Shown here in pieces: positions 23,906 to 32,793 of a stretch of 46,290 nucleotides of DNA. The DNA is from Caballeronia peredens. Its GTDB lineage: Bacteria; Pseudomonadota; Gammaproteobacteria; Burkholderiales; Burkholderiaceae. The number at the start of each line of letters is the position of its first letter. Position 1 is the first letter of the stretch. Made by a program: the position numbers and the translations under genes. The stretch lies in the NCBI GenBank assembly GCA_001544595.2, contig FCOH02000037.1, positions 1-46,290 on the forward strand. Reading direction: 5' to 3'. The notes below the pieces were generated by a model. It had not been told where the DNA came from, ran no database searches, and worked only from the letters and a program-made list of their open reading frames with translations.

Positions 23906-25006
23906 CTAGCGCGCCATGTCGGCCACGCGTTCGCCGATCGCAAGCGACGCTGTCAGCCCCGGCGACTCGATGCCGAACAGATTCACGAGCCCCGGCACGC
24001 CATGCGCGGACTTGCCCTGGATCATGAAGTCCGCCGCCGCCTGGCCCGGACCGGAGAGTTTCGGCCGGATGCCCGCGTACGCCGGCTGCAGCGCGTCGTC
24101 GGGCAGGCGCGGCCAGTACGCGCGGATCGCGGCGTAGAAGGATTCGGCGCGGCGCGGATCGACGTCGTAGTTGAGCGTCGGCACCCATTCGACGTCCGGG
24201 CCGAATTTCGCCTGGCCGCCGAGATCGATCGTCAGATGCACGCCGAGACCCGCTTCGTTCGGCATCGGATAGATGAGCCGTTCGAACGGCGCGCGCCCGC
24301 TCACGCTGAAGTAGTTGCCCTTCGCGAAGTAGAGCGGCGGCACGTGGCGGTCGTCGAGGCCGCGGATCGTGCGCGCGATCTCGTTGGCGTGCAGCCCCGC
24401 GCTGTTGATCAGATACGACGCCCGGAAGCGCGTGGGCGCGGCGCCGCCCGTATCGACGATGAAGCAGCCTTCGCGCGCATCGATGGCCGTGACGGGCGTA
24501 TGGAACACGATGCTCGCGCCGTGATTTTCCGCGTCGCCCTGCAGCGCGAGCATGTACTGATGACTGTCGACGATTCCCGTCAGCGGCGAATACACCGCCT
24601 CGACGCATTGCAGTTGCGGCTCCATCTCGGCGGCTTCCGCGCCGGAAAGACGCACGAGCCCCTTCACGCGATTCTCGATGCCCTTTTGCTCCAGCGCTGC
24701 GAGTTGCGCCACCTGATTGCGCGCCGTGGCGACCAGGAGCTTGCCGCATTGCCGGTGCGGCACGCCGTGCGCGCGGCAGAATTCGTAGAGCATGTCGCGG
24801 CCGCGCACGCACAACTCGGCCTTGAGCGAGCCGCGCGGGTAATAGATGCCCGCGTGAATCACTTCGCTGTTGCGCGAACTCGTGCCGATGCCGATAGCCT
24901 CACCCGACTCCAGCACGATGACTTCGCGTCCACGCAACGCCAGCGCCCGGGCAATGGCCAGCCCGACGACGCCCGCTCCGATCACCACGCACTCGATCCG
25001 ATCCAT
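23906..25006 (-). CDS. FAD-dependent oxidoreductase, L-2-hydroxyglutarate oxidase-like
   Basis: A 366-residue DAO-family flavoprotein. The FAD-binding start is VVIGAGVVGLAIARAL; the segments SSRNSEVIHAGIYYP and LFGIESPGLTASLAIGE are characteristic of LhgO/L2HGDH, which oxidises L-2-hydroxyglutarate and feeds electrons to quinones. ATG 25006 has GGCGGA upstream; the frame is open 9 more codons. Close relatives act on other hydroxyacids or glycerol-3-phosphate, so the substrate is probable, not certain. Confidence 0.88.
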   Translation of the reverse strand: MDRIECVVIGAGVVGLAIARALALRGREVIVLESGEAIGIGTSSRNSEVIHAGIYYPRGSLKAELCVRGRDMLYEFCRAHGVPHRQCGKLLVATARNQVAQLAALEQKGIENRVKGLVRLSGAEAAEMEPQLQCVEAVYSPLTGIVDSHQYMLALQGDAENHGASIVFHTPVTAIDAREGCFIVDTGGAAPTRFRASYLINSAGLHANEIARTIRGLDDRHVPPLYFAKGNYFSVSGRAPFERLIYPMPNEAGLGVHLTIDLGGQAKFGPDVEWVPTLNYDVDPRRAESFYAAIRAYWPRLPDDALQPAYAGIRPKLSGPGQAAADFMIQGKSAHGVPGLVNLFGIESPGLTASLAIGERVADMAR

Positions 25007-25081
25007 GTTTTTTCCGCCGCAGATGTATCCCAACTATTTTACGTTCGGGACTATTGCGCGATACACAACAAACGTACATGG

Positions 25082-25135
25082 ATTGCATCGTTTTCCGGTG
25101 CAATTCAGAAAAAGGCAAGAATCTGGCCGCCAGAT
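25082..25135. promoter_or_regulatory. dyads upstream of the LhgO-like gene
   Basis: ATTGCA/TGCAAT (25082-25087, 25099-25104) and ATCTGG/CCAGAT (25121-25126, 25130-25135) lie in the AT-rich gap between the AAA+ gene and the flavoprotein gene. The second may also take part in ending the AAA+ transcript. Confidence 0.35.
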
Positions 25136-25190
25136 GTCAAAAAAGACAGGTTTTGGCGGCCTTTTCGGCAATTTTGCGAAGACGGTTTTT

Positions 25191-26168
25191 TCAGAAACCG
25201 ATCGCTTTCCTGCGCGAATTGCGATCGAGTTGAATATCGCGCGCGTCCACATGATGTCGGCCGTCGATCCGCGCGTTGCCGAACGCGTTCAACATCGCGC
25301 GCCGCATGCCTCGGGGCGACGCCTGCGTGAGCGCATCGAGCGGCGCATCGCCGAGCGTTTCGGGAAAGCGCGCGCCCCACGTGTGCGCGTTGCGGATTTC
25401 GGCGTAGATCGACTGGGCGATGCGGCGCGCGCCGTCGCGATCGGGCGCGGGAATCTCGTAGACGTTCATGCGGTTCATGAGCGGCTCGGGAATCGCGCGC
25501 GCGTCGTTGGCGGTGGCGATCCACACGACATTGCCCGCGTTGATCGGCACTTCGGCGAATTCGTCGATGAACGTCTGCGCCGTGTCGTGTTCCAGCAGCG
25601 CGTAGAGTGCGCCGAGCGGATCGTATTGCGCGTCGCCGGTGGCCTTGTCGATTTCATCGACGGTCATGACGGGGTTCGCGTAGCTGCCGTTCACGAGCGC
25701 ATCGAAGACCTTGCCCGGCTTCGCATTGCGCCATTGCGACGACGCTCCCGACAGAATCCAGCCCGCCGTGAGCGAACTCATCGCGACGTAATGGCAGGAT
25801 GTGCCGAGCAGCCGCGCGAGCTGTTTCGCGAAATGCGTCTTGCCGATGCCCGGTTCGCCGAGGAGCAGCATCGGCATGAGTTCGAGGCGGTCGTCGGTTT
25901 CGAGGCACAGCGCGATCTGCTTGCGGATATCCGCGAGCGGCTCTTCGAAGTTCGGCAGCGCAGCCGCGAGATCGTCGATGGACGGCATGCGGTTCGGCTT
26001 CACGCAAAAGCGCAGATTGCCCACCTTGAGCATTTTTTCGTAGGTGGCGCGCAAGGCTTCGCTCGCGCCTTCGGACAGATCGTTGAGCGCGGTTTCCACA
26101 TCGTCGAGACTGTAGACCTTGCTGAACGATGCCACCGCCAATTCCTGTCTGACCACGGCCGTCGTCAT
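25191..26168 (-). CDS. AAA+ ATPase, Lon-like ATPase module without protease
   Basis: A 325-residue AAA+ protein. Walker A is GEPGIGKT (104-111), Walker B VMTVDEID (167-174), sensor 1 in ATAND (near 221), a candidate arginine finger near R233 and sensor 2 in SPRGMRRAM (near 286). The stretch from NPVMTVDEIDKA to EPLMNRMNVYEIP follows the Lon ATPase domain closely, but there is no Ser-Lys protease domain and no Lon N-domain. It may be a remodelling ATPase with an unknown partner. ATG 26168 begins at MTTAVVRQEL; the long upstream extension of the frame looks non-coding. No obvious partner gene adjoins it. Confidence 0.85.
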   Translation of the reverse strand: MTTAVVRQELAVASFSKVYSLDDVETALNDLSEGASEALRATYEKMLKVGNLRFCVKPNRMPSIDDLAAALPNFEEPLADIRKQIALCLETDDRLELMPMLLLGEPGIGKTHFAKQLARLLGTSCHYVAMSSLTAGWILSGASSQWRNAKPGKVFDALVNGSYANPVMTVDEIDKATGDAQYDPLGALYALLEHDTAQTFIDEFAEVPINAGNVVWIATANDARAIPEPLMNRMNVYEIPAPDRDGARRIAQSIYAEIRNAHTWGARFPETLGDAPLDALTQASPRGMRRAMLNAFGNARIDGRHHVDARDIQLDRNSRRKAIGF

Positions 26169-26533
26169 GTCGCACCCCGTCATTTTTTTGGTCGATGAGT
26201 TCAGTGTATCGACGCCAAAAGCCCGCGCAAGCGAGCAGTCGGACGCGTGTGCTGCTAATTGGGACGACCGTTTACACCGAAAAAGCCGCGATCGGCGCGC
26301 GCTAGTATCATCGACGGGATCGACGCGGCGGGCGGGTTCGAAACCTGCTCTGCTCAAAGCCGGTCCGGTCGTGTTTCGGCCGGCGCCCTATCGTTGCAAT
26401 GGGCTGTTTCATGGGCGCGCTGAACCGGCCCCGCGCCGCCGTGTCACAAGGAAGTCGCCGAGGATCGCCGATCCGGCGGCCGCTCGCCGAGCGCGCCGCC
26501 ATCCGAACAGTCCGCGCGCAGGAGTCGCTTTCA

Positions 26534-27064
26534 ATGCCAGGAACCATACACACCGCCTTTTCGTCCTTTTTGAATGCCGCGCTCGTGACGGGCGCCTGTC
26601 TCGTCGCCGTCGGCGCGCACGCGCAAATCGCGCCGCCGCAGCCGGTGAGCTGGGAATTGCAGGTCGTGCAGGACGGCAAGCAGATCGATGCGTTTTCCGC
26701 CACGACCAACGTCGGGCAGGCGCGCACGGATACGCATCACAACAAGGTGCAGAATCGCGTGGGCTGCGCGGATCAGCCGGCGGGCGACATCGACCTGCAA
26801 CGCACGCTCACGGTCTCGCCGATCCATGCGAGCGCCGACGACATCACGCTCGCCATCGACGCGCAGGAAACCTTGCAGGAAGAAAGCACGCGCGTCTCGC
26901 CCTCCGGCTGCAAGCTGCCGCCGGTGCCGCGGCAGGTGAGCGCATCGCATCCTGGGCTCGTGCTCAAGCCGGGCGAATGGGGGCAATGGCAGATCATCGA
27001 AAGCAACCCGTCGCTCGCGTACCGGGTGCGCGCGAGCCTCGGATCGGCCACGGCGGCGCAATGA
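26534..27064 (+). CDS. exported protein of unknown function
   Basis: A 176-residue product. ATG 26534 has AGGAG 9 nt upstream; the frame is open far before it but lacks a signal there. A Sec signal peptide spans about residues 1-30 (FLNAALVTGACLVAVGAHAQ). The mature part (SWELQVVQDGKQIDAFSATT, then two cysteines, then PGEWGQWQI) looks like a beta-rich periplasmic domain. I recognise no family name. The next gene starts 50 bp on and may be co-transcribed. Confidence 0.75.
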   Translation: MPGTIHTAFSSFLNAALVTGACLVAVGAHAQIAPPQPVSWELQVVQDGKQIDAFSATTNVGQARTDTHHNKVQNRVGCADQPAGDIDLQRTLTVSPIHASADDITLAIDAQETLQEESTRVSPSGCKLPPVPRQVSASHPGLVLKPGEWGQWQIIESNPSLAYRVRASLGSATAAQ

Positions 27065-27114
27065 CAACCGCGGCGACATAGCCTCGCGAGGCCGCCGCTA
27101 CAGAGCAAGAACGC

Positions 27115-27921
27115 ATGCGAAACCCAGAACATCTTCCGCCCGGCCCGTCCGCCCACTCGGCCACGCCGGATTTCACGGCGGTCAGCTGGAACCTCCACAA
27201 GGGCCGCTCGCCGCTCGGCCTGCGCGCCTGGAACGCGATGCAGCGGTGGGTGCAGACCACCAACGCCGACGTCTATTTTCTGCAGGAAGCCATGGCCCGG
27301 CGCATGCCGCAGCCGGTGCTGGCGAGCGGCTTCGGCGACCCGCTGCACGCGCCGCTCGACGATGTCTGGCATTGCCAGGCAACCGAGATCGCGACCGCGC
27401 TCGAACTGCAGATCGCCCTCGGGCCGAATGTGTTCAAGCCGTCGTGGCGGCATGGCAATGCCATTCTGTCGCCGCATCCGCTGGATCTTTCGGGACGCTG
27501 GGACATCTCCGCGCATCGCTTCGAGCGGCGCGGGCTGCTGGTCGCGCGCGCCACGTTCGCCGGCCAGGCCATCACGCTGCTGTGCGCGCATCTCGCGCTG
27601 ACGCGGCAGGCGCGGCTGCGGCAGATGAACTGGATCGCGCACTGGATCGCGAAGGAAGCGCCCGAAGGCCCGCTCGTATTGGCGGGCGACTTCAACGACT
27701 GGCGCAACGACTCCGTGCCGCTGTTCCGCGAACTGGGCATGAACGAAGTCGCGACGATGCTCGGCGAATCGGGCCGCACGTTTCCCGCGTTTTCACCGGC
27801 GCTCGCGCTCGACAAGATGTTCGTGCGCGGGCTTAAACCGGTCGAATGGCTCATTCCGACGCAGGACACGGCGTGGCTGTCGGATCACCTGCCGTACATG
27901 GCGCGCCTGCAGGTCGACTGA
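27115..27921 (+). CDS. endonuclease/exonuclease/phosphatase (EEP) family protein
   Basis: A 268-residue EEP-fold hydrolase. The metal and catalytic motifs are in order: SWNLHKGRSP, FLQEAM, HGNAILS, LCAHLALTRQARLRQM, LAGDFNDW and SDHLPYMARL. Members cleave phosphodiesters of nucleic acids, lipids or phosphatases' substrates; the Burkholderia form has no signal peptide here and no assigned substrate. Intact length. Confidence 0.87.
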   Translation: MRNPEHLPPGPSAHSATPDFTAVSWNLHKGRSPLGLRAWNAMQRWVQTTNADVYFLQEAMARRMPQPVLASGFGDPLHAPLDDVWHCQATEIATALELQIALGPNVFKPSWRHGNAILSPHPLDLSGRWDISAHRFERRGLLVARATFAGQAITLLCAHLALTRQARLRQMNWIAHWIAKEAPEGPLVLAGDFNDWRNDSVPLFRELGMNEVATMLGESGRTFPAFSPALALDKMFVRGLKPVEWLIPTQDTAWLSDHLPYMARLQVD

Positions 27922-27930
27922 CGCGGGCGG

Positions 27931-28332
27931 CTAGTTTCGCGGCGCGGCGAGCAGCGCTTCGAGCGCATCGAACGTGACGGGCTTCGTCAGATGATGATCG
28001 AAGCCCGCGTCGAGCGCGCGGCGGCGGTCGGCGTCGCTGCCGTAGCCAGTCAGCGCGAGCAGCAGCGCGTCCCTGGTGACGGCGTGCTTTCTCATTTCGC
28101 GCGCGACGTCGAAGCCGCTCATGCCGGGCAGGCCGATATCGAGCACGACCACGTCGGGTTTGAAATCGTCGATCGATGCGAGCGCGCGCGGTCCGTCGTA
28201 CTCCGTGCGCACTTCATGCCCGAGCGCTTCGAGCAGCATCGACATGGCAAGCGCTGCATCGACGCTGTCGTCGACGAGCAGGATGCGGCGGCACGGCACC
28301 GCGCCGCCGCTCGCTTCGGCGGTGGTATTCAT
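27931..28332 (-). CDS. single-domain response regulator
   Basis: A 133-residue receiver domain with Asp21-Asp22, phospho-acceptor Asp65 (VVVLDIGLPG), Thr in ALTGYG and Lys in LTKPVTF. There is no output domain. The sequence type, including GFDVAREMR and RRALDAGFDHHLTKP, is that of receivers often fused to hybrid kinases, so it may serve a distant sensor kinase. GGGGA lies 5 nt before ATG 28332. It converges with the EEP gene, 9 bp apart. Confidence 0.88.
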   Translation of the reverse strand: MNTTAEASGGAVPCRRILLVDDSVDAALAMSMLLEALGHEVRTEYDGPRALASIDDFKPDVVVLDIGLPGMSGFDVAREMRKHAVTRDALLLALTGYGSDADRRRALDAGFDHHLTKPVTFDALEALLAAPRN

Positions 28333-28516
28333 GCGAGTCCCCGGGAATCGTCACCGTGCGCAACCCGGTGTTCGGACCGTCGCACAATGTTTTTGAGATG
28401 ATCGTCCGACTTTAGCACACGCGTCCGCAGGCAAGAATAATGGCCGAGCAATACGGCGCGCGGCGCCTCTGCTATCGTGAATGTTTCGCGCGCCGCCGGC
28501 CTTCACGCACCACGCC

Positions 28517-29125
28517 ATGTTCGATCTCTTCGACGACATTCCCAAGCCCGACATCGTGTGGGATCCCGACTGGCTCGGTGCCGACGAGGGCTCCGATCTG
28601 ATGGGCGCGCTGATCGATGAAGTGCGCTGGCAGCAGGACTCGATGACGACGCCCGCCGGCCGCGTGCCGCTGCCGCGCCTGACCGCGTGGCAGGGCGAGC
28701 CGGACGCGGTCTATGTGTATTCGGGCATCCGCAACGTGCCGCAGCCGTGGACGCCCGCCGTCACGCAATTGCGCGAGCGCGCCGAAAAGGCATGCGGCGC
28801 GCGCTTCAACAGCGTGCTGCTGAACCGCTATCGCAACGGACTCGACAGCATGGGCTGGCACGCCGACAAGGAACGCGAACTCGGCGCGGAACCAGTGATC
28901 GCATCGGTGAGTCTCGGCACGACGCGCACGTTCGAATTTCGTCACTCGCGCACGCACGCGACGCACACGCTCGCGCTCACGCATGGCGGCCTGCTCGTGA
29001 TGCGCGGACGCACGCAGCTCGAATGGGTGCATCGCGTGCCGAAGGATCCGGGTGCGCGCGGCGAGCGCATCAATCTCACGTTCCGCTGGGTCGATGCTTC
29101 GAAGCGCGCGAACAGCATTCGCTGA
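28517..29125 (+). CDS. alkB: AlkB-type alpha-ketoglutarate-dependent dioxygenase
   Basis: A 202-residue Fe(II)/2-oxoglutarate dioxygenase that repairs alkylated bases. The iron ligands are His115 and Asp117 (MGWHADKERELG) and His172 (WVHRVPK); RINLTFR carries the arginines that hold 2-oxoglutarate. The SLGTTRTFEFRH segment is closer to the ALKBH2/3 type than to E. coli AlkB. I placed the start at ATG 28517 (MFDLFDD), the usual AlkB N-terminus; an in-frame ATG at 28481 adds 12 residues. No ada or other repair gene is near. Confidence 0.92.
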   Translation: MFDLFDDIPKPDIVWDPDWLGADEGSDLMGALIDEVRWQQDSMTTPAGRVPLPRLTAWQGEPDAVYVYSGIRNVPQPWTPAVTQLRERAEKACGARFNSVLLNRYRNGLDSMGWHADKERELGAEPVIASVSLGTTRTFEFRHSRTHATHTLALTHGGLLVMRGRTQLEWVHRVPKDPGARGERINLTFRWVDASKRANSIR

Positions 29126-29289
29126 CCACATTTTCTCTGAGTGATTGCCTGGCGCCAGCCGATCTCCAGTACAGGCATCTATAAGACACACAGTAATTAG
29201 TAATATTTTCTCCGCCGAGTGAAGAGAGGAACTACGTCGTCCTACCATGCAGATTCCCGCTGGCTACCTAAAGCACGACGCAACCTCAG

Positions 29290-30153
29290 ATGAAACTCGA
29301 CGGATTTTTCATCAATCTCGACAGAAGCGACGACCGGCGCCGCTTCATGGAAAAGCAACTCGCCGATCTCGGATGCGACTCGTTCATCCGGCGTTATCCG
29401 GGCGTCGACGGCCTTATCGTCGGAACCCTCGATGACCCGGCCGAGAACGGCATTCGCGCCTGCCGCCGTTCCCATACGGAACTGATCCTGAATGCCGACG
29501 AGCACAGCAGCACAGTCATCCTCGAAGACGACGTCACGCTCAGCGCACAATTTCCGGCCATCGTGAATGCGGGCGTGCTCGAGAAGGTGTCGGACACCTT
29601 TCCGGCCGTGGATATCCTCTTCTTCGAGTGCTATCTCAACCCGCATTCCGTGGCCACATTCCTTTCTCTCGCGGAGAAACAGATGCCGCAGCGCTCGCGG
29701 ACAGACGTACACGGGCCGCAGCGGCACACGTTCACGCGCTTCATGATCGCGCTGGCAACCGAGGCCTACAACGCCGGCACCACGGCTTATCTGGTCACGC
29801 CAAAAGGAAAGCGAACCCTGCGCGCGCTGTTTGCGACACCCACGAATCCCGCTGCGCCGATCGACATCGTGTACCGGCACTGGATCAAGACCGGCGCGCT
29901 CAATGCCCTGATCGGCGTGCCGTTCATTGCCGCGCCCACGTCCGCGTTTCACTCGACCATCGCGTATCCCGGGTCTCTGCACCACGCCGAATTACAGATC
30001 GCGCATGCCGTGCGCCGCCTCATGTTTGCAGGTGATCCGGAAGTCGAAGCGAACGCGCTCGAGTCGTTTCTAGCCGATGTTCCGCTGTCGCCGGAATATC
30101 GGCTGGGCATCACGCTTTTCGATCAACTCTGGATGCGCGCCGCTGGCGGGTGA
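29290..30153 (+). CDS. glycosyltransferase family 25 protein, copy 1
   Basis: A 287-residue GT25-type protein. GFFINLDRSDDRRRFM at the N-terminus and VILEDDV, the metal/nucleotide-sugar binding acidic motif (near residues 75-81), are the family signature; TAYLVTPKGKRTLRALF is the third conserved block. Such enzymes add sugars to LPS or glycoproteins. No signal peptide or membrane segment, so it is cytoplasmic. It is followed by a close paralogue of identical length after 127 bp. The 160 bp before it are AT-richer than the surroundings. No other LPS gene is nearby. Confidence 0.86.
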   Translation: MKLDGFFINLDRSDDRRRFMEKQLADLGCDSFIRRYPGVDGLIVGTLDDPAENGIRACRRSHTELILNADEHSSTVILEDDVTLSAQFPAIVNAGVLEKVSDTFPAVDILFFECYLNPHSVATFLSLAEKQMPQRSRTDVHGPQRHTFTRFMIALATEAYNAGTTAYLVTPKGKRTLRALFATPTNPAAPIDIVYRHWIKTGALNALIGVPFIAAPTSAFHSTIAYPGSLHHAELQIAHAVRRLMFAGDPEVEANALESFLADVPLSPEYRLGITLFDQLWMRAAGG

Positions 30154-30280
30154 TCGTCCGGCGCGTCGTCGTCGTGCCTGTCGGAAACATTTCTGCATTG
30201 AGCGTGTCGGGGAATGGCGTCGACCTATAATCCGTGACGTCAACCGCCCAATGCACGACCGGCGCAAGCCGTCGCCTCAA

Positions 30281-31144
30281 ATGAAACTCGACGGATTCTT
30301 CATCAATCTCGACAGAAGCGACGACCGCCGCCGCTCCATGGAACAGCAACTCGCCGATCTCGGATGCGACTCGTTTATCAAGCGCTATCCGGGCATCGAC
30401 GGTCTCATTTCCGGAACCCTCGATGACCCGGCCGAAAACGGCGTTCGCGCCTGCCGCCGCTCGCATACGGAACTGATCCTGAGTGCCGACGAGCACAGCA
30501 GCACGGTCATCCTCGAAGACGACGTCACGTTCAGCGCACAATTTCCGGAGGTCGTGAACGCGCAGGTGTTCCAGAGAATGCTGGACGACTATCCGGACAC
30601 GGATCTCTTTTTTTTCGAGTGCTACCCCAACCCGTATTACGCGGCCACGCTTCTTTCGCTGGCGGAAAAACAGATGCCGCAGCGCGCTCGGGCCGACGTG
30701 CACGGGCCGCAGCGGCACAGGTTCACGAGCTTGAGCGTCGTGCGCCCGACCGACATCTACAACGCCAGCGCAGCGGCCTATCTGGTGACGCCGAAAGGAA
30801 AGCGGACCCTGCGCGCGCTGTTTGCCGCGGCCACGGATCCCGCTACACCCATCGACATTCTGTACCAGCGCTGGATCAAGACCGGCGCGCTCAATGCACT
30901 GCTCGGCGTGCCGTTCGTTGCCGCGCCCGCGTCCTTGTTTCGCTCGACCATCGCTTATCCCGAAACCCCGCGCCGTACCGAATTGCTGCTCACGCATGCC
31001 GTGCGCCGTCTCATGTTCGCGGGCGATCCGGAAGTCGATGCGAATGCGCTCGAGTCGCTTCGAACCGATGTTCCGCTGTCGCCGGAATATCGGCTGGGCA
31101 TCGCGCTTTTCGATCAGCTTTGGGCGCGCAACGCCGGACTTTGA
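30281..31144 (+). CDS. glycosyltransferase family 25 protein, copy 2
   Basis: A 287-residue paralogue of the preceding gene, with the same length and roughly three quarters of the residues identical by eye. The ILEDDV motif and the N- and C-terminal blocks are nearly unchanged; most differences are in residues about 90-165, which should lie round the acceptor site. The start ATG 30281 matches that of copy 1, and the few bases before it (CCTCAAATG) also match; an in-frame ATG at 30251 is less likely. The two probably glycosylate different acceptors or positions. Confidence 0.86.
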   Translation: MKLDGFFINLDRSDDRRRSMEQQLADLGCDSFIKRYPGIDGLISGTLDDPAENGVRACRRSHTELILSADEHSSTVILEDDVTFSAQFPEVVNAQVFQRMLDDYPDTDLFFFECYPNPYYAATLLSLAEKQMPQRARADVHGPQRHRFTSLSVVRPTDIYNASAAAYLVTPKGKRTLRALFAAATDPATPIDILYQRWIKTGALNALLGVPFVAAPASLFRSTIAYPETPRRTELLLTHAVRRLMFAGDPEVDANALESLRTDVPLSPEYRLGIALFDQLWARNAGL

Positions 31145-31164
31145 TCGTCCGGCGCTGCATCGGC

Positions 31165-31563
31165 TCAGGGCCGCTTCGCCACGAAATCGATCTCCACGAG
31201 CGCATCGCGCGCGAGTCCCGTCACGCCGATGCAGGTGCGCGCCGGCAGCGGCTTCGGCAGAAAATACGAACGATAGACGGCGTTCATCGCGTCGTAGTCG
31301 CGCTTGAATTCGGTCAGGAAGATACGCACGCTGACCACGTTGTCGAGCGTGAGGCCGACGCCGCCCAGCACGATGATCAGGTTGTCCATCACGCGCCGCG
31401 TCTGGGCCGCGACGCCTTCAGGCAGCGGCGCGCCGTCGTCGTGCGGGTCGGTCGGCATCTGGCCGGTCAGGAATACCCAGCCGTCGGCTTCGGCCGCGTG
31501 CGAAAAAGGGCCGACCGGCGTGGGCGCGGCATCGACCATCGTGAATTTGGGCAGTTGGCTCAC
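31165..31563 (-). CDS. RidA family protein (YjgF/YER057c/UK114)
   Basis: A 132-residue RidA-fold protein. Members hydrolyse reactive enamine/imine intermediates or act on related compounds. PVGPFSHAAEADGWVFLTGQMP and the arginine in PARTCIGVTGLARDALVEIDFVA match the family active-site positions. The start is GTG 31563, preceded by AGGAG; no ATG lies at the right place. It is divergent from an MgtC-type gene. Confidence 0.92.
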   Translation of the reverse strand: MSQLPKFTMVDAAPTPVGPFSHAAEADGWVFLTGQMPTDPHDDGAPLPEGVAAQTRRVMDNLIIVLGGVGLTLDNVVSVRIFLTEFKRDYDAMNAVYRSYFLPKPLPARTCIGVTGLARDALVEIDFVAKRP

Positions 31564-31680
31564 TTGTTCTCCTGGCTTGTGCGTGCTTTTGAATGCTCGT
31601 GCAAATGGCGTTACAGCGAACCGGCACGTTAGCGCGCCAAAATTGGGCACGGCTGCCGCCGCCGCGCTTTTAGTGCGAAG

Positions 31681-32208
31681 ATGACCCGGCTTACAGCCAC
31701 ATTCATACGCGCGATGCTCCCCTATCCCCTTCTCGCCGACGCCGTCGCCCGCATGCTCATTGCGATGCTGATCGGCTGCATCATCGGCATCGATCGCGAT
31801 CTGCACGGCAAGCCGACCGGCATGAAGACGCTCGGGCTCGTGTCGCTCGGCGCGTGCATCGCGACAATGTGCGCTCAGGGCTTCTCGATGACGCTCTCGA
31901 ACGACGCCGACGTGTCGCGCGCGGTGCAGGGTATCGTGACCGGCGTCGGCTTTCTCGGCGCGGGCGTGATCCTGCAGAACCCGCGCGAGAATCGCGTGCG
32001 CGGGCTGACCACGGCGGCGTCGATCTGGGTGACGGCGGCGGTCGGCATCGTCTGCGGACTGGGCGTGTGGAGCGTCGCGCTCATCGCCATGATCCTGATG
32101 ATCGCGCTGATGACGGTCGGGCGTCTCGTCGAGAAGCGTCTGCTGCGGCGCTGGATGGACAAGCCGGAACACGAACGCGCGAAGTACGGCGACGTCGAGG
32201 AAATCTGA
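31681..32208 (+). CDS. MgtC/SapB family membrane protein
   Basis: A 175-residue inner-membrane protein with four to five hydrophobic segments. The family core is RMLIAMLIGCIIGIDRDLHGKPTGMKTLGLVSLGACIATM followed by GVGFLGAGVIL and RGLTTAASIWVTAAVG, given here in parts. MgtC proteins restrain ATP synthase or Mg-related transport in some pathogens; many environmental copies have no known role. The start is uncertain: ATG 31681 or ATG 31714. Confidence 0.88.
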   Translation: MTRLTATFIRAMLPYPLLADAVARMLIAMLIGCIIGIDRDLHGKPTGMKTLGLVSLGACIATMCAQGFSMTLSNDADVSRAVQGIVTGVGFLGAGVILQNPRENRVRGLTTAASIWVTAAVGIVCGLGVWSVALIAMILMIALMTVGRLVEKRLLRRWMDKPEHERAKYGDVEEI

Positions 32209-32333
32209 CGCCGGCGGCTCAGGCGAGTACGCTGGCTTCCGCCTGCACGACATGGACCGCGCCACCGACGATGCGGCCCGTCGCTGCCGGCACGGCGAAC
32301 ACGGCGCACACCGCGCACATCGCGCACAAACAA

Positions 32334-32364
32334 AAACGCGGCGAGCGCGTGGCTCGCCGCGTTT
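32334..32364 (-). terminator. terminator of the PXPV-type small protein gene
   Basis: A perfect 13-bp stem (32334-32346 with 32352-32364) and 5-nt loop; on the minus strand followed by TTTTTG, 18 bp past the stop codon. Confidence 0.9.
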
Positions 32365-32381
32365 CATCGAAGCACGATGAC

Positions 32382-32666
32382 TTACCAGCCGTGGTGCTCG
32401 CGCCAGCGCTCCTCGCGGCGTGCTTCATGACGCCAGTGACGCTCGCGCCACTCATGACGACGCCATTCGCGCTCGCGCCAGCGTTCGTGATCGTCGCCGT
32501 ATCCGTAATAGCCGACCGGCACGGCGGGCTGCGCATACACCGGCGCCGAATACACCGGCACGCCCACGCCCACCGCTACATCGACGTGCGCATTCGCTGC
32601 CGCCGACATCGCCAGCGCCGCCAGCCCGCCGAGCCCGATCACCAATCCGAGAAGTTTCTTTTTCAT
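32382..32666 (-). CDS. small exported PXPV-repeat-like protein
   Basis: A 94-residue product. ATG 32666 has GGGAG upstream and begins MKKKLLGLVIG, a clear Sec signal peptide cleaved near ANAHV. The mature N-terminal part has PVY/APVY/AVPV repeats like the PXPV family of small betaproteobacterial exported proteins. The last 45 residues are dominated by Trp, Arg, His and Glu in near-repeats (ERWREREWRRHEW type). Function unknown; the His-rich tail could bind metal. Confidence 0.8.
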   Translation of the reverse strand: MKKKLLGLVIGLGGLAALAMSAAANAHVDVAVGVGVPVYSAPVYAQPAVPVGYYGYGDDHERWREREWRRHEWRERHWRHEARREERWREHHGW

Positions 32667-32793
32667 GTCGATTTCTCCCTGCACCGAGTGCTCTGTGAGT
32701 CAGGTGCAGTCTAAAAGTCGACTTCGGATACAGGTGCTACGGGTCTGCCAGAAAGGTAACGTCAGGTAACGGTCAGGAAGCGTGCATCGTGGT

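Noticed and set aside
29290..31144. Long direct repeat as a mobile element
   Set aside because: The repeat is two intact glycosyltransferase genes, with no transposase, terminal inverted repeats or target duplication.
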